Assembly: GCA_947625875.1 (NCBI GenBank) | Contig: CANQQG010000023.1 | Coordinates: forward strand, 1-35,012 | Reading direction: 5' to 3' | Origin: an uncultured Lachnospiraceae bacterium | GTDB taxonomy: Bacteria > Bacillota > Clostridia > Lachnospirales > Lachnospiraceae | DNA: 35,012 nucleotides | Shown here: positions 24,000 through 32,352 of the stretch, one piece after another | Numbering within the stretch: the stretch's first letter is position 1 | Layout: each line of letters opens with the position of its first letter | Made by a program: the position numbers and the translations under genes | The notes under the pieces: model-generated | What the model was told of the DNA's origin: nothing | Seen by the model: only the letters and a program-made list of their open reading frames with translations | The model's database searches: none

Positions 24000-25658
24000 A
24001 TGAGTGATGTTTTTAATAATGAATTATTTGAAGCGTTTGCCTCTGCGTCAGATAATGTTTACATATATGTATGCGATATGAAGACAGACATTTCCCGCTG
24101 GTCGAAAGCGTCTGTGGATTATTTCGGCCTGGACAGTGAATATCTGGAGAACGCGGCGAGCGTGTGGGAGGAGCATGTGCATCCGGACGACCGGGCGATG
24201 TATAACGCGGACATTATGGGTGTGTTTTCCGGCAAAAAAAGCCGCCATGACTGCCAGTACCGGGCGAGGAACCGCAGGGGGGAGTATGTCTGGGTGGAGT
24301 GCAAGGGCAGCGTCATCTGGGATAAAGACGGCAGCCCGAAGATTTTTGCCGGCCTTATGACAAGGCTTGACGGCCAGAATAAATACGACACGCTGACCGG
24401 TTTCCTGACGACGCATGAGCTGCGCCATTACGATTTTGCTTCCCTGGAAGGGACTGCGCTGTTAATCGGCATTGACGGGTTCCGTAAGATCGTGGGCAAT
24501 TACGGCTATAATACCGGGGACGCGCTGCTGGTCGAGTTTTCACGCAGGATAAGGGAGCTTGGCAGGCCGGAGTGGAAGCTGTTCCGGTTTGGCGGGGATG
24601 AATTTCTGATTGTCGCCTTTGGGGCCGGGCAGGATGAATTAAAGGAATTTTTTGAAAAGGTGGGCCGCAGCGTAGACGCGGTGAAAATGAGCGACGGGCG
24701 GGTCATCAGCCTTTCTGTTTCCGCAGGCGGCGTATCGTTCCCGAAAAACGCGAATACCAGAGAGGGGCTGATCAACAGGCTGGAGCATTCCATGGAATAT
24801 GCAAAAAACAGTTGCCGCGGGACGCTGGTATATTTCTCGGATGAGATCGCGAAAAAGCATGAGCGGAACCAGATTTTGCGGGAAGACCTGAAAAACAGCA
24901 TCCGGAACGGCTTTCAGGGATTTGAGCTGTATTTCCAGCCGTTTGTCGGCGCAAAATCACACAGGATCGAAGGGTGCGAGTGCCTGCTCCGATGGAAAGG
25001 GGAGCAGATCAAAGATTCCTACCCGATGGAATTTATCAAGGCGCTTGAGGAATACGGCGGCATCCGCGAAGTCGGGTTCTGGGTCATGGAACAGGCCATC
25101 CAGCAGCAGGTGGCATGGCGTAAGCGGTATGGGGAGCTGCAGGTCAGCTTTAACGTGTCTTACCAGCAGTTTATGGATGAGACGTTTGAAGAGCGGCTGA
25201 TGGCTTACGTTGACCGGTATGGAGTGGATCCGTCCTACATGATCATTGAGCTTACGGAGAGCTGCCAGGTGGATGTGCCGCAGGAGCTTGCGGCGTTGTT
25301 TGACCGGCTGCGCGGGCGGGGCTTTAAAGTGGCGCTGGACGATTTTGGGACGGCGTATGCATCTTTGGAAATGTTAAAATACCTCCATGTGGATTACATC
25401 AAGGTGGAGCATTCTTTTGTCCGGGAACTGTCACAGCCGGGGCATGACATTGACCATGTGATCATCAATAACCTGCTTGATATGTGCAGGCGGCTCGGTT
25501 ACGGCTCGATCGTGGAAGGCGTGGAAAACAGCAAGGTTGCGGATATCGTAGGCGAGATGGACGTTACGCTGCTGCAGGGCTATTATTATTCGCGCCCGGT
25601 GTGCAGGACGGATTTTGAGCAGCTGTTAAATGAAGATCAGGAGACTCCGGCGCGGTAA
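24000..25658 (+). CDS. PAS-GGDEF-EAL protein (c-di-GMP turnover)
   Basis: This 552-aa cytoplasmic protein has a PAS domain at about 10-125 (HVHPDDRAMYNA and the REYVWVEC-like PAC segment). A GGDEF domain follows at about 128-285 with the intact FGGDEF at 197-202, then an EAL domain at about 292-545. In the EAL domain the metal and catalytic residues are E327 (as ECL), N385, E417, D447-D448, K468, E506 and Q526 in LLQGYYYSRP. The usual D of the IKID motif is replaced by E470 (IKVEHSFV). It could therefore make, degrade or only sense c-di-GMP, and the balance cannot be told from sequence. The ATG at 24000 has AAGGTGG upstream. It is transcribed alone and ends in a long hairpin terminator. Confidence 0.9.
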   Translation: MSDVFNNELFEAFASASDNVYIYVCDMKTDISRWSKASVDYFGLDSEYLENAASVWEEHVHPDDRAMYNADIMGVFSGKKSRHDCQYRARNRRGEYVWVECKGSVIWDKDGSPKIFAGLMTRLDGQNKYDTLTGFLTTHELRHYDFASLEGTALLIGIDGFRKIVGNYGYNTGDALLVEFSRRIRELGRPEWKLFRFGGDEFLIVAFGAGQDELKEFFEKVGRSVDAVKMSDGRVISLSVSAGGVSFPKNANTREGLINRLEHSMEYAKNSCRGTLVYFSDEIAKKHERNQILREDLKNSIRNGFQGFELYFQPFVGAKSHRIEGCECLLRWKGEQIKDSYPMEFIKALEEYGGIREVGFWVMEQAIQQQVAWRKRYGELQVSFNVSYQQFMDETFEERLMAYVDRYGVDPSYMIIELTESCQVDVPQELAALFDRLRGRGFKVALDDFGTAYASLEMLKYLHVDYIKVEHSFVRELSQPGHDIDHVIINNLLDMCRRLGYGSIVEGVENSKVADIVGEMDVTLLQGYYYSRPVCRTDFEQLLNEDQETPAR

Positions 25659-25679
25659 GAGTTTCGTGTGGAAATAAAT

Positions 25680-25740
25680 ATTCCGGCTTTCTGTTTCGGG
25701 GACAGTTTGGTCCCGGGGAAACAGGAGGCCGGAATTTTTG
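25680..25740. terminator. Long bidirectional terminator
   Basis: A three-part stem is formed: ATTCCGGC (25680-25687) with GCCGGAAT (25728-25735), CTGTTTC (25691-25697) with GAAACAG (25718-25724), and GGGAC with GTCCC at the tip. TTTTT follows. It separates the convergent PAS-GGDEF-EAL and GerA-type genes. Confidence 0.85.
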
Positions 25741-25762
25741 CGTGTCTGATCAGGAAACGCGG

Positions 25763-27181
25763 TTATTTGTCTTTGGCGTCCGCAAGGCTGACGCGCAGCA
25801 GCCGGCGCAGCAGTTCGCGGCCGTTGAATGGGATCAGCGGATATAAATATCCGACGCCGGAGAGCGTTTTGTTGCAGACGACGGTAAGCGCGCAGAGAAC
25901 CAGACCGCCGATATAGCCATAAATCCCGAATGCGCCTGTCAATAGAAGCAGGATGATTCGCTGGAATTTGAGCGCGTACCCAAGCTCATAGCTCGCCTGT
26001 GAGTAGTTGGCGATGGCTACGAATGCCATATACAGCATGGTTTCCGGGTTGAACCATCCGGACTGGGAGGCGAAATCCCCAAGCACGATGCCCGCGATGA
26101 CGCTTAACGGCGTACTCAGCATATCAGGCGTGTTCAGCGCCGCGAGTTTCATTCCGTCGATCGCAAATTCCAGGATCAGAAGCTGCGCCAGGATCGGGAC
26201 GTGGACGGCATCCTTGATCTGGATAAAAGACAAAGACGCGGGCAGCCATTGCGGATACTGTAAAAACAGCAGCCATGTAGGCGTTAAGAGCAGCGCGGCA
26301 AAATTGACAAGAAAACGCGACAGGCGCAGATAAGTCCCGGTGACGGGCGGCAGGTAATAGTCGTTCGCCTCTTCCGTCAGTTCAAACAGCGTCGTCGGCA
26401 GGATGATGGCGGACGGCGAATTGTCTGCCAGTAAAACGATGCTGCCCTCTAAGATCGCGGCTGCCGCGGTGTCGGGCCGTTCGGTATATTTATATTTTGG
26501 GAACGGGTTGATCCAGTGGTGCGGACAGAGCGTTTCCGCGAGGCTCTCGCAGTTCATGGTCAGGGCGTCTACTTTGGCGTCTGCCAGCCGTTTGCGGATA
26601 TTGTCCAGAAAATGCGGGTCCGCCCGTCCTTTCATATAAGAAAGCACGATGTCCGTATGGGAGCTTTCGCCAACGGTCAGGATCTCCATGACAAGGTCGG
26701 GGTGGCGGATGCGGCGGCGTATCAGCGCCGTATTGAAGACGATCGTTTCCACAAAACCGTCTTTGGAGCCGCGCAATACCTTGTCTTTCGTCGGCTCGTC
26801 GATGCTTCTGGCGGGATATGTCCGAAAATCAATCGCGAGGGCTTCCCGATAGCCGTCAATGAAAAGGATCGGCACGCCGGATAGAAGCGTCGGGAGGATC
26901 TCGTCCGCGCTTTTTAACAGGTCGACTTCGCCGTAAGGAATCCACCGGCTGGAAAACTCCTGCGCGTCAGCGGGCATCTGCTCTTTGGTGACGGAAAAAA
27001 AGCTTTCCATGATCTTTTCCAGGATCTCGTCCTTGTTTAAGCCGTCGATCAGGTAAAAGCAGGCGGATTTTTCGGCAATCGTAAACGGACGGGTGATCAG
27101 GTCATAGCTCTGGTCTGGTTTTAACAGGCTGTTTAAGAGCGAACAGTTATCGCTCAGGCTGTTTGTAAGTGGTTGGTTCAT
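25763..27181 (-). CDS. GerA-family spore germination protein (SpoVAF-like)
   Basis: This 472-aa spore inner-membrane protein has a large soluble N-terminal domain (about 1-275). Typical GerA wording includes FVETIVFNTALIRRRIRHPD and EGSIVLLADNSPSAIILPTT. About five to six membrane helices follow and then a charged C-terminal tail. GerA-type A subunits sense nutrients together with B and C subunits. No gerB or gerC lies next to this one, which is more like SpoVAF, the single GerA-like protein linked to the SpoVA channel. That assignment comes from context and length. The ATG at 27181 has AGGAG about ten bases upstream. Confidence 0.88.
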   Translation of the reverse strand: MNQPLTNSLSDNCSLLNSLLKPDQSYDLITRPFTIAEKSACFYLIDGLNKDEILEKIMESFFSVTKEQMPADAQEFSSRWIPYGEVDLLKSADEILPTLLSGVPILFIDGYREALAIDFRTYPARSIDEPTKDKVLRGSKDGFVETIVFNTALIRRRIRHPDLVMEILTVGESSHTDIVLSYMKGRADPHFLDNIRKRLADAKVDALTMNCESLAETLCPHHWINPFPKYKYTERPDTAAAAILEGSIVLLADNSPSAIILPTTLFELTEEANDYYLPPVTGTYLRLSRFLVNFAALLLTPTWLLFLQYPQWLPASLSFIQIKDAVHVPILAQLLILEFAIDGMKLAALNTPDMLSTPLSVIAGIVLGDFASQSGWFNPETMLYMAFVAIANYSQASYELGYALKFQRIILLLLTGAFGIYGYIGGLVLCALTVVCNKTLSGVGYLYPLIPFNGRELLRRLLRVSLADAKDK

Positions 27182-27322
27182 ATGCTGGACACTCCTGTTT
27201 TTTTATCAGTCTGGACAGATATGGGATAAAATATGCATAAAAATAGCTATGTATATTTTCTGCGTGCGGCGGGAAGCCTCAGAAAACGGAGCCGCATTGC
27301 AGAGTGTGGCGCGGCATAAGCC

Positions 27323-27351
27323 TTGCCAACCGGCCGCCGAAATGCTATACT
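27323..27351 (+). promoter_or_regulatory. Promoter of the REC-HD-GYP-GGDEF gene
   Basis: TTGCCA (27323-27328), a 17-bp spacer and TATACT (27346-27351) lie 42 bp before the start at 27394. Confidence 0.6.
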
Positions 27352-27393
27352 TTTTGAAAACGGGGAGTTTGGGAAGAAAGGAAAAGGCGGCCT

Positions 27394-29424
27394 ATGAAAC
27401 ATTTGCTTGCAATTGATAACAGGGACAGTGATTTTGCTGTGATAAAGGAGATGCTGTCGTACCAGTTTCAGGTTTCGGAAGTCTGTTCGGGACTGGATGC
27501 GCTGCAGTTTTTGGAAGAAACGGAGCCGGATCTGATTTTTCTGGATCCGGAGACGCCGGATATGGATGGGGAAGCGTTTATACGTCTGATGAGGGAAAAC
27601 TATAAATTCAGGTATGTCCCTGTTATTTTGCTGCTGCGGGACGCGGCTGCGGAGGAGGCATGTGCGGAATGGGACGTTGATGACGTCATCGTGAAACCGT
27701 TTTTTCCGGCCACCGTAAAAAGGCGGGCCGCAAGGGCGCTTGAAATGGTGCAGCTCCGCAGGGATATCAAAAGGTGTACCGAGGATGCAAAAATAAAAAC
27801 AGAACAGGTCACGTTAAACTCCATTACTTCCATCGCGAATACGATTGACGCGAAAGACCGCTATACGAGCGGGCATTCTGTCCGGGTGGCAGAGTGCGCG
27901 GTGGAGATCGCGCGGCGTCTCGGGTGGACGGAAGAGGAGCTGAAAAACCTGCATTATGTGGCTCTGCTCCATGATATCGGAAAGATCGGCGTGCCGGATT
28001 CTATTTTAAATAAACCGACGCAGCTGACGGAGCAGGAGTTTTCGGAGATTAAAAAACATCCGGTAACGGGCGCGGAGATCTTAAAGGATATCCATACGAT
28101 CGACCATGTGGAGGAAGCCGCGTTATTCCACCATGAACGTTATGACGGAAAAGGGTACCCGTTCGGCTTAAAAGGCACAGATATCCCGCTGTACGCCAGA
28201 ATCGTGGGGATTGCGGACGCGTACGATGCGATGACGTCAAACCGCGTGTACCGCAACCATCTGTCCCGGGAGGAAGTCATCGAGGAGTTTGCGCGGTGCA
28301 GCGGCTTTCAGTTTGATCCGGAGATCACAGCGGTATTTATCGAAATGCTAAAAGGCGGCTTTGCTGTGCAGGATACGGATACAGTGTCCGGGAATGATAT
28401 CATGGGCGAGAGCAACGCGTTGCTGCATAAGGTGCTGACGGAATATACGATGGAGGCCAAAAACCGTTCCATGACGGACGCGCTGACCGGGATTTATAAC
28501 CGGGAATACGCGGAAGGCAGGGTGGGCGAGCTGATCCGCAACGGGCATACGGGCGCGCTGTTCATGATGGATCTGGATAATTTTAAACAGATCAACGATA
28601 CGTTCGGGCATATTGTGGGCGATCAGACGCTGCAGATGTTTGCGGACATCCTGCAGGACCATGCCGGGGAAGAAGATGTGATCTGCAGGCTTGGCGGGGA
28701 CGAATTTGTCGTGTTTTTTACGGATATTTCCCAGGAGCGCGATGCGGCGAAAAAGGCGGAGTCGATTATCCTGTCCTTCCAGCGGCATTTCCGGAAATTC
28801 AAATATTATAATGAAACTACGTCGATCTCGATCGGCATAGCGTTTGTTACGGAAAAATGCAATGACTTCCAGTCGCTTTACCGCAATGCGGACAAGGCGC
28901 TGTATTACATAAAAAATAATGGAAAAGATGCGTATCATTTTTACAGCAGGAAGCGGGAAAAGGCAGATATCAGGAACACGCTGATCGACCTGAAAAATGT
29001 GCGCCGCATGATAGAAGGCGAGCTGAATGAGAGCGTGCATGGCGCATTCAGCGTTGCGTATGATAAATTTCAGAAAATTTATGATTTTATCGCGCGCTGT
29101 ATTGAGCGGCGGTATCAGATGGTGCAGACGATTCTTTTGACGCTCCGGGCAGACAATGACGATTATCCCGATACGGAGGCGTTAGAACGCGCCATGAATG
29201 CGCTGGAAACGGCAGTCATTACGTCGCTGCGCATCGCGGATGTGGGGACGCGTTACAGCAGCAGCCAGTACATCGTGCTTCTTTTAGATGCGAGTACGGA
29301 CAACGGGAAAATGGTCGCGGAGCGCGTGCGGAACCGGTTTTATGATATTAATACGGAGCCGGGCGTCGTGCTGACCTATGATATACAGATGATGCAGCCC
29401 AAGGGAAAACAGGAAGAAAAATGA
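27394..29424 (+). CDS. REC-HD-GYP-GGDEF response regulator with a degenerate second GGDEF-like domain
   Basis: This 676-aa cytoplasmic protein can in principle both make and degrade c-di-GMP. REC (1-118) has phosphoacceptor D51 and K101, but the usual acidic pair is D8-N9. HD-GYP (about 140-325) has H193-D194 in LLHDIGKIG and the GYP motif in HHERYDGKGYPFG. GGDEF (about 352-515) has TDALTGIYNR, MMDLDNFKQINDTFGH and the intact LGGDEF at 433-438. The last part (about 525-665) reads AFSVAYDKFQKIYDF, then MVQTILLTLRA and YSSSQYIVLLLDAST, with spacing like a GGDEF domain but without the motif, so it is probably a regulatory remnant. AAAGGAAAAGG precedes the ATG. It is the last gene before the rplM promoter. 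Confidence 0.92.
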   Translation: MKHLLAIDNRDSDFAVIKEMLSYQFQVSEVCSGLDALQFLEETEPDLIFLDPETPDMDGEAFIRLMRENYKFRYVPVILLLRDAAAEEACAEWDVDDVIVKPFFPATVKRRAARALEMVQLRRDIKRCTEDAKIKTEQVTLNSITSIANTIDAKDRYTSGHSVRVAECAVEIARRLGWTEEELKNLHYVALLHDIGKIGVPDSILNKPTQLTEQEFSEIKKHPVTGAEILKDIHTIDHVEEAALFHHERYDGKGYPFGLKGTDIPLYARIVGIADAYDAMTSNRVYRNHLSREEVIEEFARCSGFQFDPEITAVFIEMLKGGFAVQDTDTVSGNDIMGESNALLHKVLTEYTMEAKNRSMTDALTGIYNREYAEGRVGELIRNGHTGALFMMDLDNFKQINDTFGHIVGDQTLQMFADILQDHAGEEDVICRLGGDEFVVFFTDISQERDAAKKAESIILSFQRHFRKFKYYNETTSISIGIAFVTEKCNDFQSLYRNADKALYYIKNNGKDAYHFYSRKREKADIRNTLIDLKNVRRMIEGELNESVHGAFSVAYDKFQKIYDFIARCIERRYQMVQTILLTLRADNDDYPDTEALERAMNALETAVITSLRIADVGTRYSSSQYIVLLLDASTDNGKMVAERVRNRFYDINTEPGVVLTYDIQMMQPKGKQEEK

Positions 29425-29438
29425 AATTTAAAAAATCC

Positions 29439-29467
29439 TTGACACAGGCAGATTGTGGTAATATAAT
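29439..29467 (+). promoter_or_regulatory. Consensus promoter of rplM-rpsI
   Basis: A perfect TTGACA (29439-29444), a 17-bp spacer and a perfect TATAAT (29462-29467) predict a start near 29474, as expected for strongly expressed ribosomal protein genes. Confidence 0.9.
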
Positions 29468-29473
29468 GTTTAC

Positions 29474-29607
29474 GTCTGACACAGCGGGCAAATGCAGCCA
29501 CTTCCCATGGCTGTATTTTGACTATATAATCGAAGAAAGAAAAAACGAAAGCTTCCGGACATGGCTGGAGTTTTGGATTTCGCTTAAATTTTTAAGGAGG
29601 TAAACCA
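29474..29607 (+). ncRNA. Structured leader of rplM-rpsI (L13-leader type)
   Basis: About 134 nt of untranslated RNA is predicted. It contains the hairpin ATGCAGCCA (29492-29500) with TGGCTGTAT (29508-29516). A second stem CGAAA (29546-29550) with TTTCG (29578-29582) encloses a further short helix. The ribosome binding site AAGGAGG follows. Firmicutes often carry an autoregulatory L13-binding leader at this position. The match is by position and folding only. Confidence 0.5.
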
Positions 29608-30036
29608 ATGGATACATTTATGGTCAGTGAGGCTGCAATTGAAAGAAAATGGTATGTAGTGGATGCAGCGGGAATGACATTAGGCCGTCTGGCATCAGAA
29701 GTTGCCAGAATATTAAGAGGAAAAAATAAACCGATCTTTACGCCGCATATGGACACCGGTGATTATGTGATCATCGTGAATGCGGAAAAAATAAAAGTTA
29801 CGGGTAAAAAATTGAACCAGAAGATTTACTACAAACATTCCGGATATGTTGGCGGACTGAAAGAGACGACATTAAAGGATATGCTGGCGAAGCATCCGGA
29901 GCGCGTGCTTGAGCATGCCGTAAAGGGAATGCTCCCGAAGGGGCCTCTTGGCAGAAAGATGTACAGGAAATTATTTGTATATGCAGGGCCGGAACATAAA
30001 CATGCGGCGCAGAAACCGGAAGTTTTGACATTTTAA
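29608..30036 (+). CDS. rplM: 50S ribosomal protein L13
   Basis: This 142-aa protein has the standard L13 length and sequence: [20 protein letters not shown] at the start, then [20 protein letters not shown], and [19 protein letters not shown] near the end. It binds 23S rRNA early in large-subunit assembly. It has AAGGAGG eight bases before the ATG and is followed by rpsI after 23 bp, the usual operon. Confidence 0.98.
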   Translation: MDTFMVSEAAIERKWYVVDAAGMTLGRLASEVARILRGKNKPIFTPHMDTGDYVIIVNAEKIKVTGKKLNQKIYYKHSGYVGGLKETTLKDMLAKHPERVLEHAVKGMLPKGPLGRKMYRKLFVYAGPEHKHAAQKPEVLTF

Positions 30037-30059
30037 TTCGGAAAGAGAGGTAAATTACA

Positions 30060-30452
30060 TTGGCTGATTCAAGGTTTTACGGAACGGGAAGAAGAAAAAG
30101 CTCTGTTGCCAGAGTATATCTGACGCCGGGTACAGGTAAAATTACAATTAATAAAAGAGATATTGATGATTATCTTGCGCTGGAAACATTGAAGGTTATC
30201 GTGCGCCAGCCGTTAGTGGCTACGGAAAACGTAGAAAAGTTTGACGTGCTCGTAAATGTAAAAGGCGGCGGTTTCACAGGACAGGCGGGCGCGATTCGTC
30301 ATGGCATCTCAAGAGCGCTGCTGCAGGCGGATCCGGATTACCGTCCGATCTTAAAGAGCGCAGGTTTCCTGACGCGTGATTCGCGTATGAAAGAAAGAAA
30401 GAAGTACGGCCTCAAAGCCGCACGTAGAGCGCCGCAGTTCAGCAAGCGTTAA
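30060..30452 (+). CDS. rpsI: 30S ribosomal protein S9
   Basis: This 130-aa protein begins at a TTG codon after GAGAGG. It contains [36 protein letters not shown] and the C-terminal tail [16 protein letters not shown], whose final arginine reaches the ribosomal P site. The 3' end of rpsI is a known integration site for some Gram-positive integrative elements, and the element here starts directly behind it. Confidence 0.98.
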   Translation: MADSRFYGTGRRKSSVARVYLTPGTGKITINKRDIDDYLALETLKVIVRQPLVATENVEKFDVLVNVKGGGFTGQAGAIRHGISRALLQADPDYRPILKSAGFLTRDSRMKERKKYGLKAARRAPQFSKR

Positions 30453-30563
30453 TTTTATTCTCAAAGAGATAATCTTTCGGAAACGAAGATAATCAAGAAA
30501 AGCCCATTTTACAAGGGTTACAGAAGTTGTGGAACATTGTCAGATGTGCTGGATTTCAAACGG

Positions 30564-30596
30564 TATGCAACACATATGCAACAAGTATGCAACACG
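30564..30596. repeat. Three tandem 11-bp repeats beside the integrase gene
   Basis: TATGCAACACA, TATGCAACAAG and TATGCAACACG follow each other with a strict 11-bp period, one helical turn. They lie between rpsI and the integrase 3' end. Position and period fit arm-type integrase or excisionase binding sites. Confidence 0.6.
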
Positions 30597-30615
30597 AATA
30601 TCAATGATATGTATA

Positions 30616-30650
30616 GGACATTTTCAGAGAAATCTGGGAATGTCCTTTCT
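30616..30650. terminator. Hairpin terminator at the end of the integrase gene
   Basis: GGACATT (30616-30622) pairs with AATGTCC (30639-30645), with an inner CAGA-GAAA-TCTG hairpin. TTTCTT follows on the plus strand. It could end rpsI transcription and, on the other strand, lies just beyond the integrase stop. Confidence 0.55.
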
Positions 30651-30654
30651 TAAT

Positions 30655-31710
30655 TTAAATCTTATTAATTGCATCTACAAGCTCCTTAACATCAAAGTGG
30701 GTATATACTTTCTCGGTTACAGTCATTGCACTAGAGTGTCCCACAATCTTCTTAATAATCGTCTGATCGACACCGGCTTCTGCTAACATGGAAATACGTG
30801 TGTGTCTGCAGCAATGTGGTGTTCGGTCAATCTTAAGTTGCTCCATCAGTGGATGGAAGTAGCTGTCATAATAATTACGGTATTGGAAGTGTTTGCCATC
30901 CGGTGTATGGATAAGATACTCGCATTCCGGATTATCTTCAAACCAAGCCTTATAGAAAGGTAAGACCTTATCTGCGATAGGAACCTTTCGGATCCCATTC
31001 TCGGTTTTACTGCTAATCACATCAAAGTATTGCTCGTCCAGATGGACATTTTCCTTTTTTAAATCCAAGAACTCTGAAATTCTTACTCCGTTATACAGTA
31101 GCATCAGTATGATTTGATAATACTTATCATCTTTCTGCTCCCATATCCGTACAATTTCTTCCTTCTCAAATTTGTTTCGGTCATACTTATTCAGATTACG
31201 GTCCTTATACTGAATAACATCTACAAAGGTGGAATAATCCTTATTGCAAATATCGTTCTTGATAGCAAAATCATAAAGCTGATTGAACAGTACCTTGATT
31301 TTCCTTAAGGTAGGATAATTCTTACCGCAGGTATCAATGACTGTCTGTAAGTCCACAAGCTTTAAATCCTTGAACACCTTATGATATAGACTGCTACATG
31401 TCTTATAAGCGGCTGTGTAGCCTTTTACATTGGATTCTGACACGGTAGGGTATTTGCGCTTTGACCATTCTTCATATACATCATCAAATGTCATCTTCGC
31501 AGCCTTCGTATCAAATGGATTTTTATTATAGTCTGCCAGCATCTGCAAGCCATCTGCTCTGGTGGGAGCATATCCTATAATTATAAAATCCTGAACTTGT
31601 TTATCCTTCTCTTTGTCGAAGTGCCAGCCGTTGGTCTTTCGTACCAGATAAGGATTTCTTCTTTTACCGGAAAGTTTTACAACGCTTCCGTATCCGTTGG
31701 GTAACTTCAT
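30655..31710 (-). CDS. Tyrosine recombinase (integrase)
   Basis: This 351-aa integrase has an N-terminal basic arm-binding region (MKLPNGYGSVVKLSGKRRNP, then KTNGWHFDKEKDKQ). A SAM-like core-binding domain follows at about 75-185, then a catalytic domain. The catalytic residues are R in YNGVRISEFL, H-x-x-R in HCCRHTRISM, H in VGHSS and the nucleophile Y in EKVYTHFD. It would integrate and excise the element, probably at the rpsI 3' end. The ATG at 31710 has AAGGA nine bases upstream. An ATG three codons earlier touches that site and is less likely. Confidence 0.93.
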   Translation of the reverse strand: MKLPNGYGSVVKLSGKRRNPYLVRKTNGWHFDKEKDKQVQDFIIIGYAPTRADGLQMLADYNKNPFDTKAAKMTFDDVYEEWSKRKYPTVSESNVKGYTAAYKTCSSLYHKVFKDLKLVDLQTVIDTCGKNYPTLRKIKVLFNQLYDFAIKNDICNKDYSTFVDVIQYKDRNLNKYDRNKFEKEEIVRIWEQKDDKYYQIILMLLYNGVRISEFLDLKKENVHLDEQYFDVISSKTENGIRKVPIADKVLPFYKAWFEDNPECEYLIHTPDGKHFQYRNYYDSYFHPLMEQLKIDRTPHCCRHTRISMLAEAGVDQTIIKKIVGHSSAMTVTEKVYTHFDVKELVDAINKI

Positions 31711-31762
31711 TCGCACCATTCCTTTCGCTTAATTTCAGCAAGCTGATAAGCGGAAACTCGTG

Positions 31763-32200
31763 CTAATCCTTGTCGTGGGTTACCTTTGTAACACTCGGAC
31801 GGATGGTTTTCCATATTTCATAATTGTCCTGTGTCTGGCTGCCTGATTGTAGTAATTCTTTCATAGCCTGCCAATCCTTCAGAAACTGTACCAGACTTGT
31901 GTTCTTAAAGAAGATTCCCGGTGTACCATCTACATCTTTAATAGTGGCAGGAAATGCTTCGTCGATAGCAAACAGGAGAGGTAGTATATCTCCGTCTGTC
32001 TGAATATCAAATTCTGCAAGTGTGTTGACATTTACATTCAATGCGTCTGCAATCTTTCGTAACTGCTCCGGTTTCGGAAGGTTCTTTCCTAACTCATACT
32101 TACGAATTGCGACTTCATGAATGCCGGCTAAATCACCAAGCTCTTTTTGCGTTAATCCACGAAAAGTACGGATTAGCTTAATCTTTTTACCAGTATTCAT
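31763..32200 (-). CDS. XRE-family HTH repressor
   Basis: This 145-aa protein has an N-terminal lambda-repressor-type HTH (about 4-58: IKLIRTFRGLTQKELGDLAG and VAIRKYELGKNLPKPEQL). The C-terminal region of about 85 residues has no recognised peptidase motif. The start at 32200 has AGGAGG in good position. The frame is open 11 codons upstream, through the leader. It faces the mobilization genes across a 150-bp region with two near-identical 19-bp inverted repeats, so it probably represses its own promoter and the rightward one. Confidence 0.9.
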   Translation of the reverse strand: MNTGKKIKLIRTFRGLTQKELGDLAGIHEVAIRKYELGKNLPKPEQLRKIADALNVNVNTLAEFDIQTDGDILPLLFAIDEAFPATIKDVDGTPGIFFKNTSLVQFLKDWQAMKELLQSGSQTQDNYEIWKTIRPSVTKVTHDKD

Positions 32201-32223
32201 CTTATCAACCTCCTGTGCATTAT

Positions 32224-32252
32224 AATCTATCATACAAAAATAGAGTTGTCAA
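32224..32252 (-). promoter_or_regulatory. Leftward promoter of the repressor and integrase genes
   Basis: On the minus strand TTGACA (32247-32252), a 17-bp spacer and TAGATT (32224-32229) precede the repressor. A TATAAT lies five bases further on as an alternative with poorer spacing. Confidence 0.5.
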
Positions 32253-32269
32253 CATAACTATTAGCACTC

Positions 32270-32298
32270 TTGACAGAGCAAAATATACTCTGTATAAT
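32270..32298 (+). promoter_or_regulatory. Rightward consensus promoter of the mobilization genes
   Basis: TTGACA (32270-32275), a 17-bp spacer and TATAAT (32293-32298) are both perfect hexamers. The spacer is occupied by operator O1. Confidence 0.88.
32274..32292. promoter_or_regulatory. Operator O1 (19 bp)
   Basis: CAGAGCAAAATATACTCTG is an inverted repeat (arms CAGAGCA and TACTCTG, one mismatch). It exactly covers the region between the -35 and -10 boxes of the rightward promoter. A bound protein there would block RNA polymerase. Confidence 0.75.
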
Positions 32299-32310
32299 AC
32301 AAAACAGAAA

Positions 32311-32329
32311 CAGAGCAAATAATGCTCTG
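32311..32329. promoter_or_regulatory. Operator O2 (19 bp)
   Basis: CAGAGCAAATAATGCTCTG has perfect 7-bp arms around AATAA and the same length as O1. Its centre lies 37 bp from that of O1, downstream of the transcription start. Confidence 0.78.
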
Positions 32330-32352
32330 AAAGAATTGAGGAGGTGCATAGA

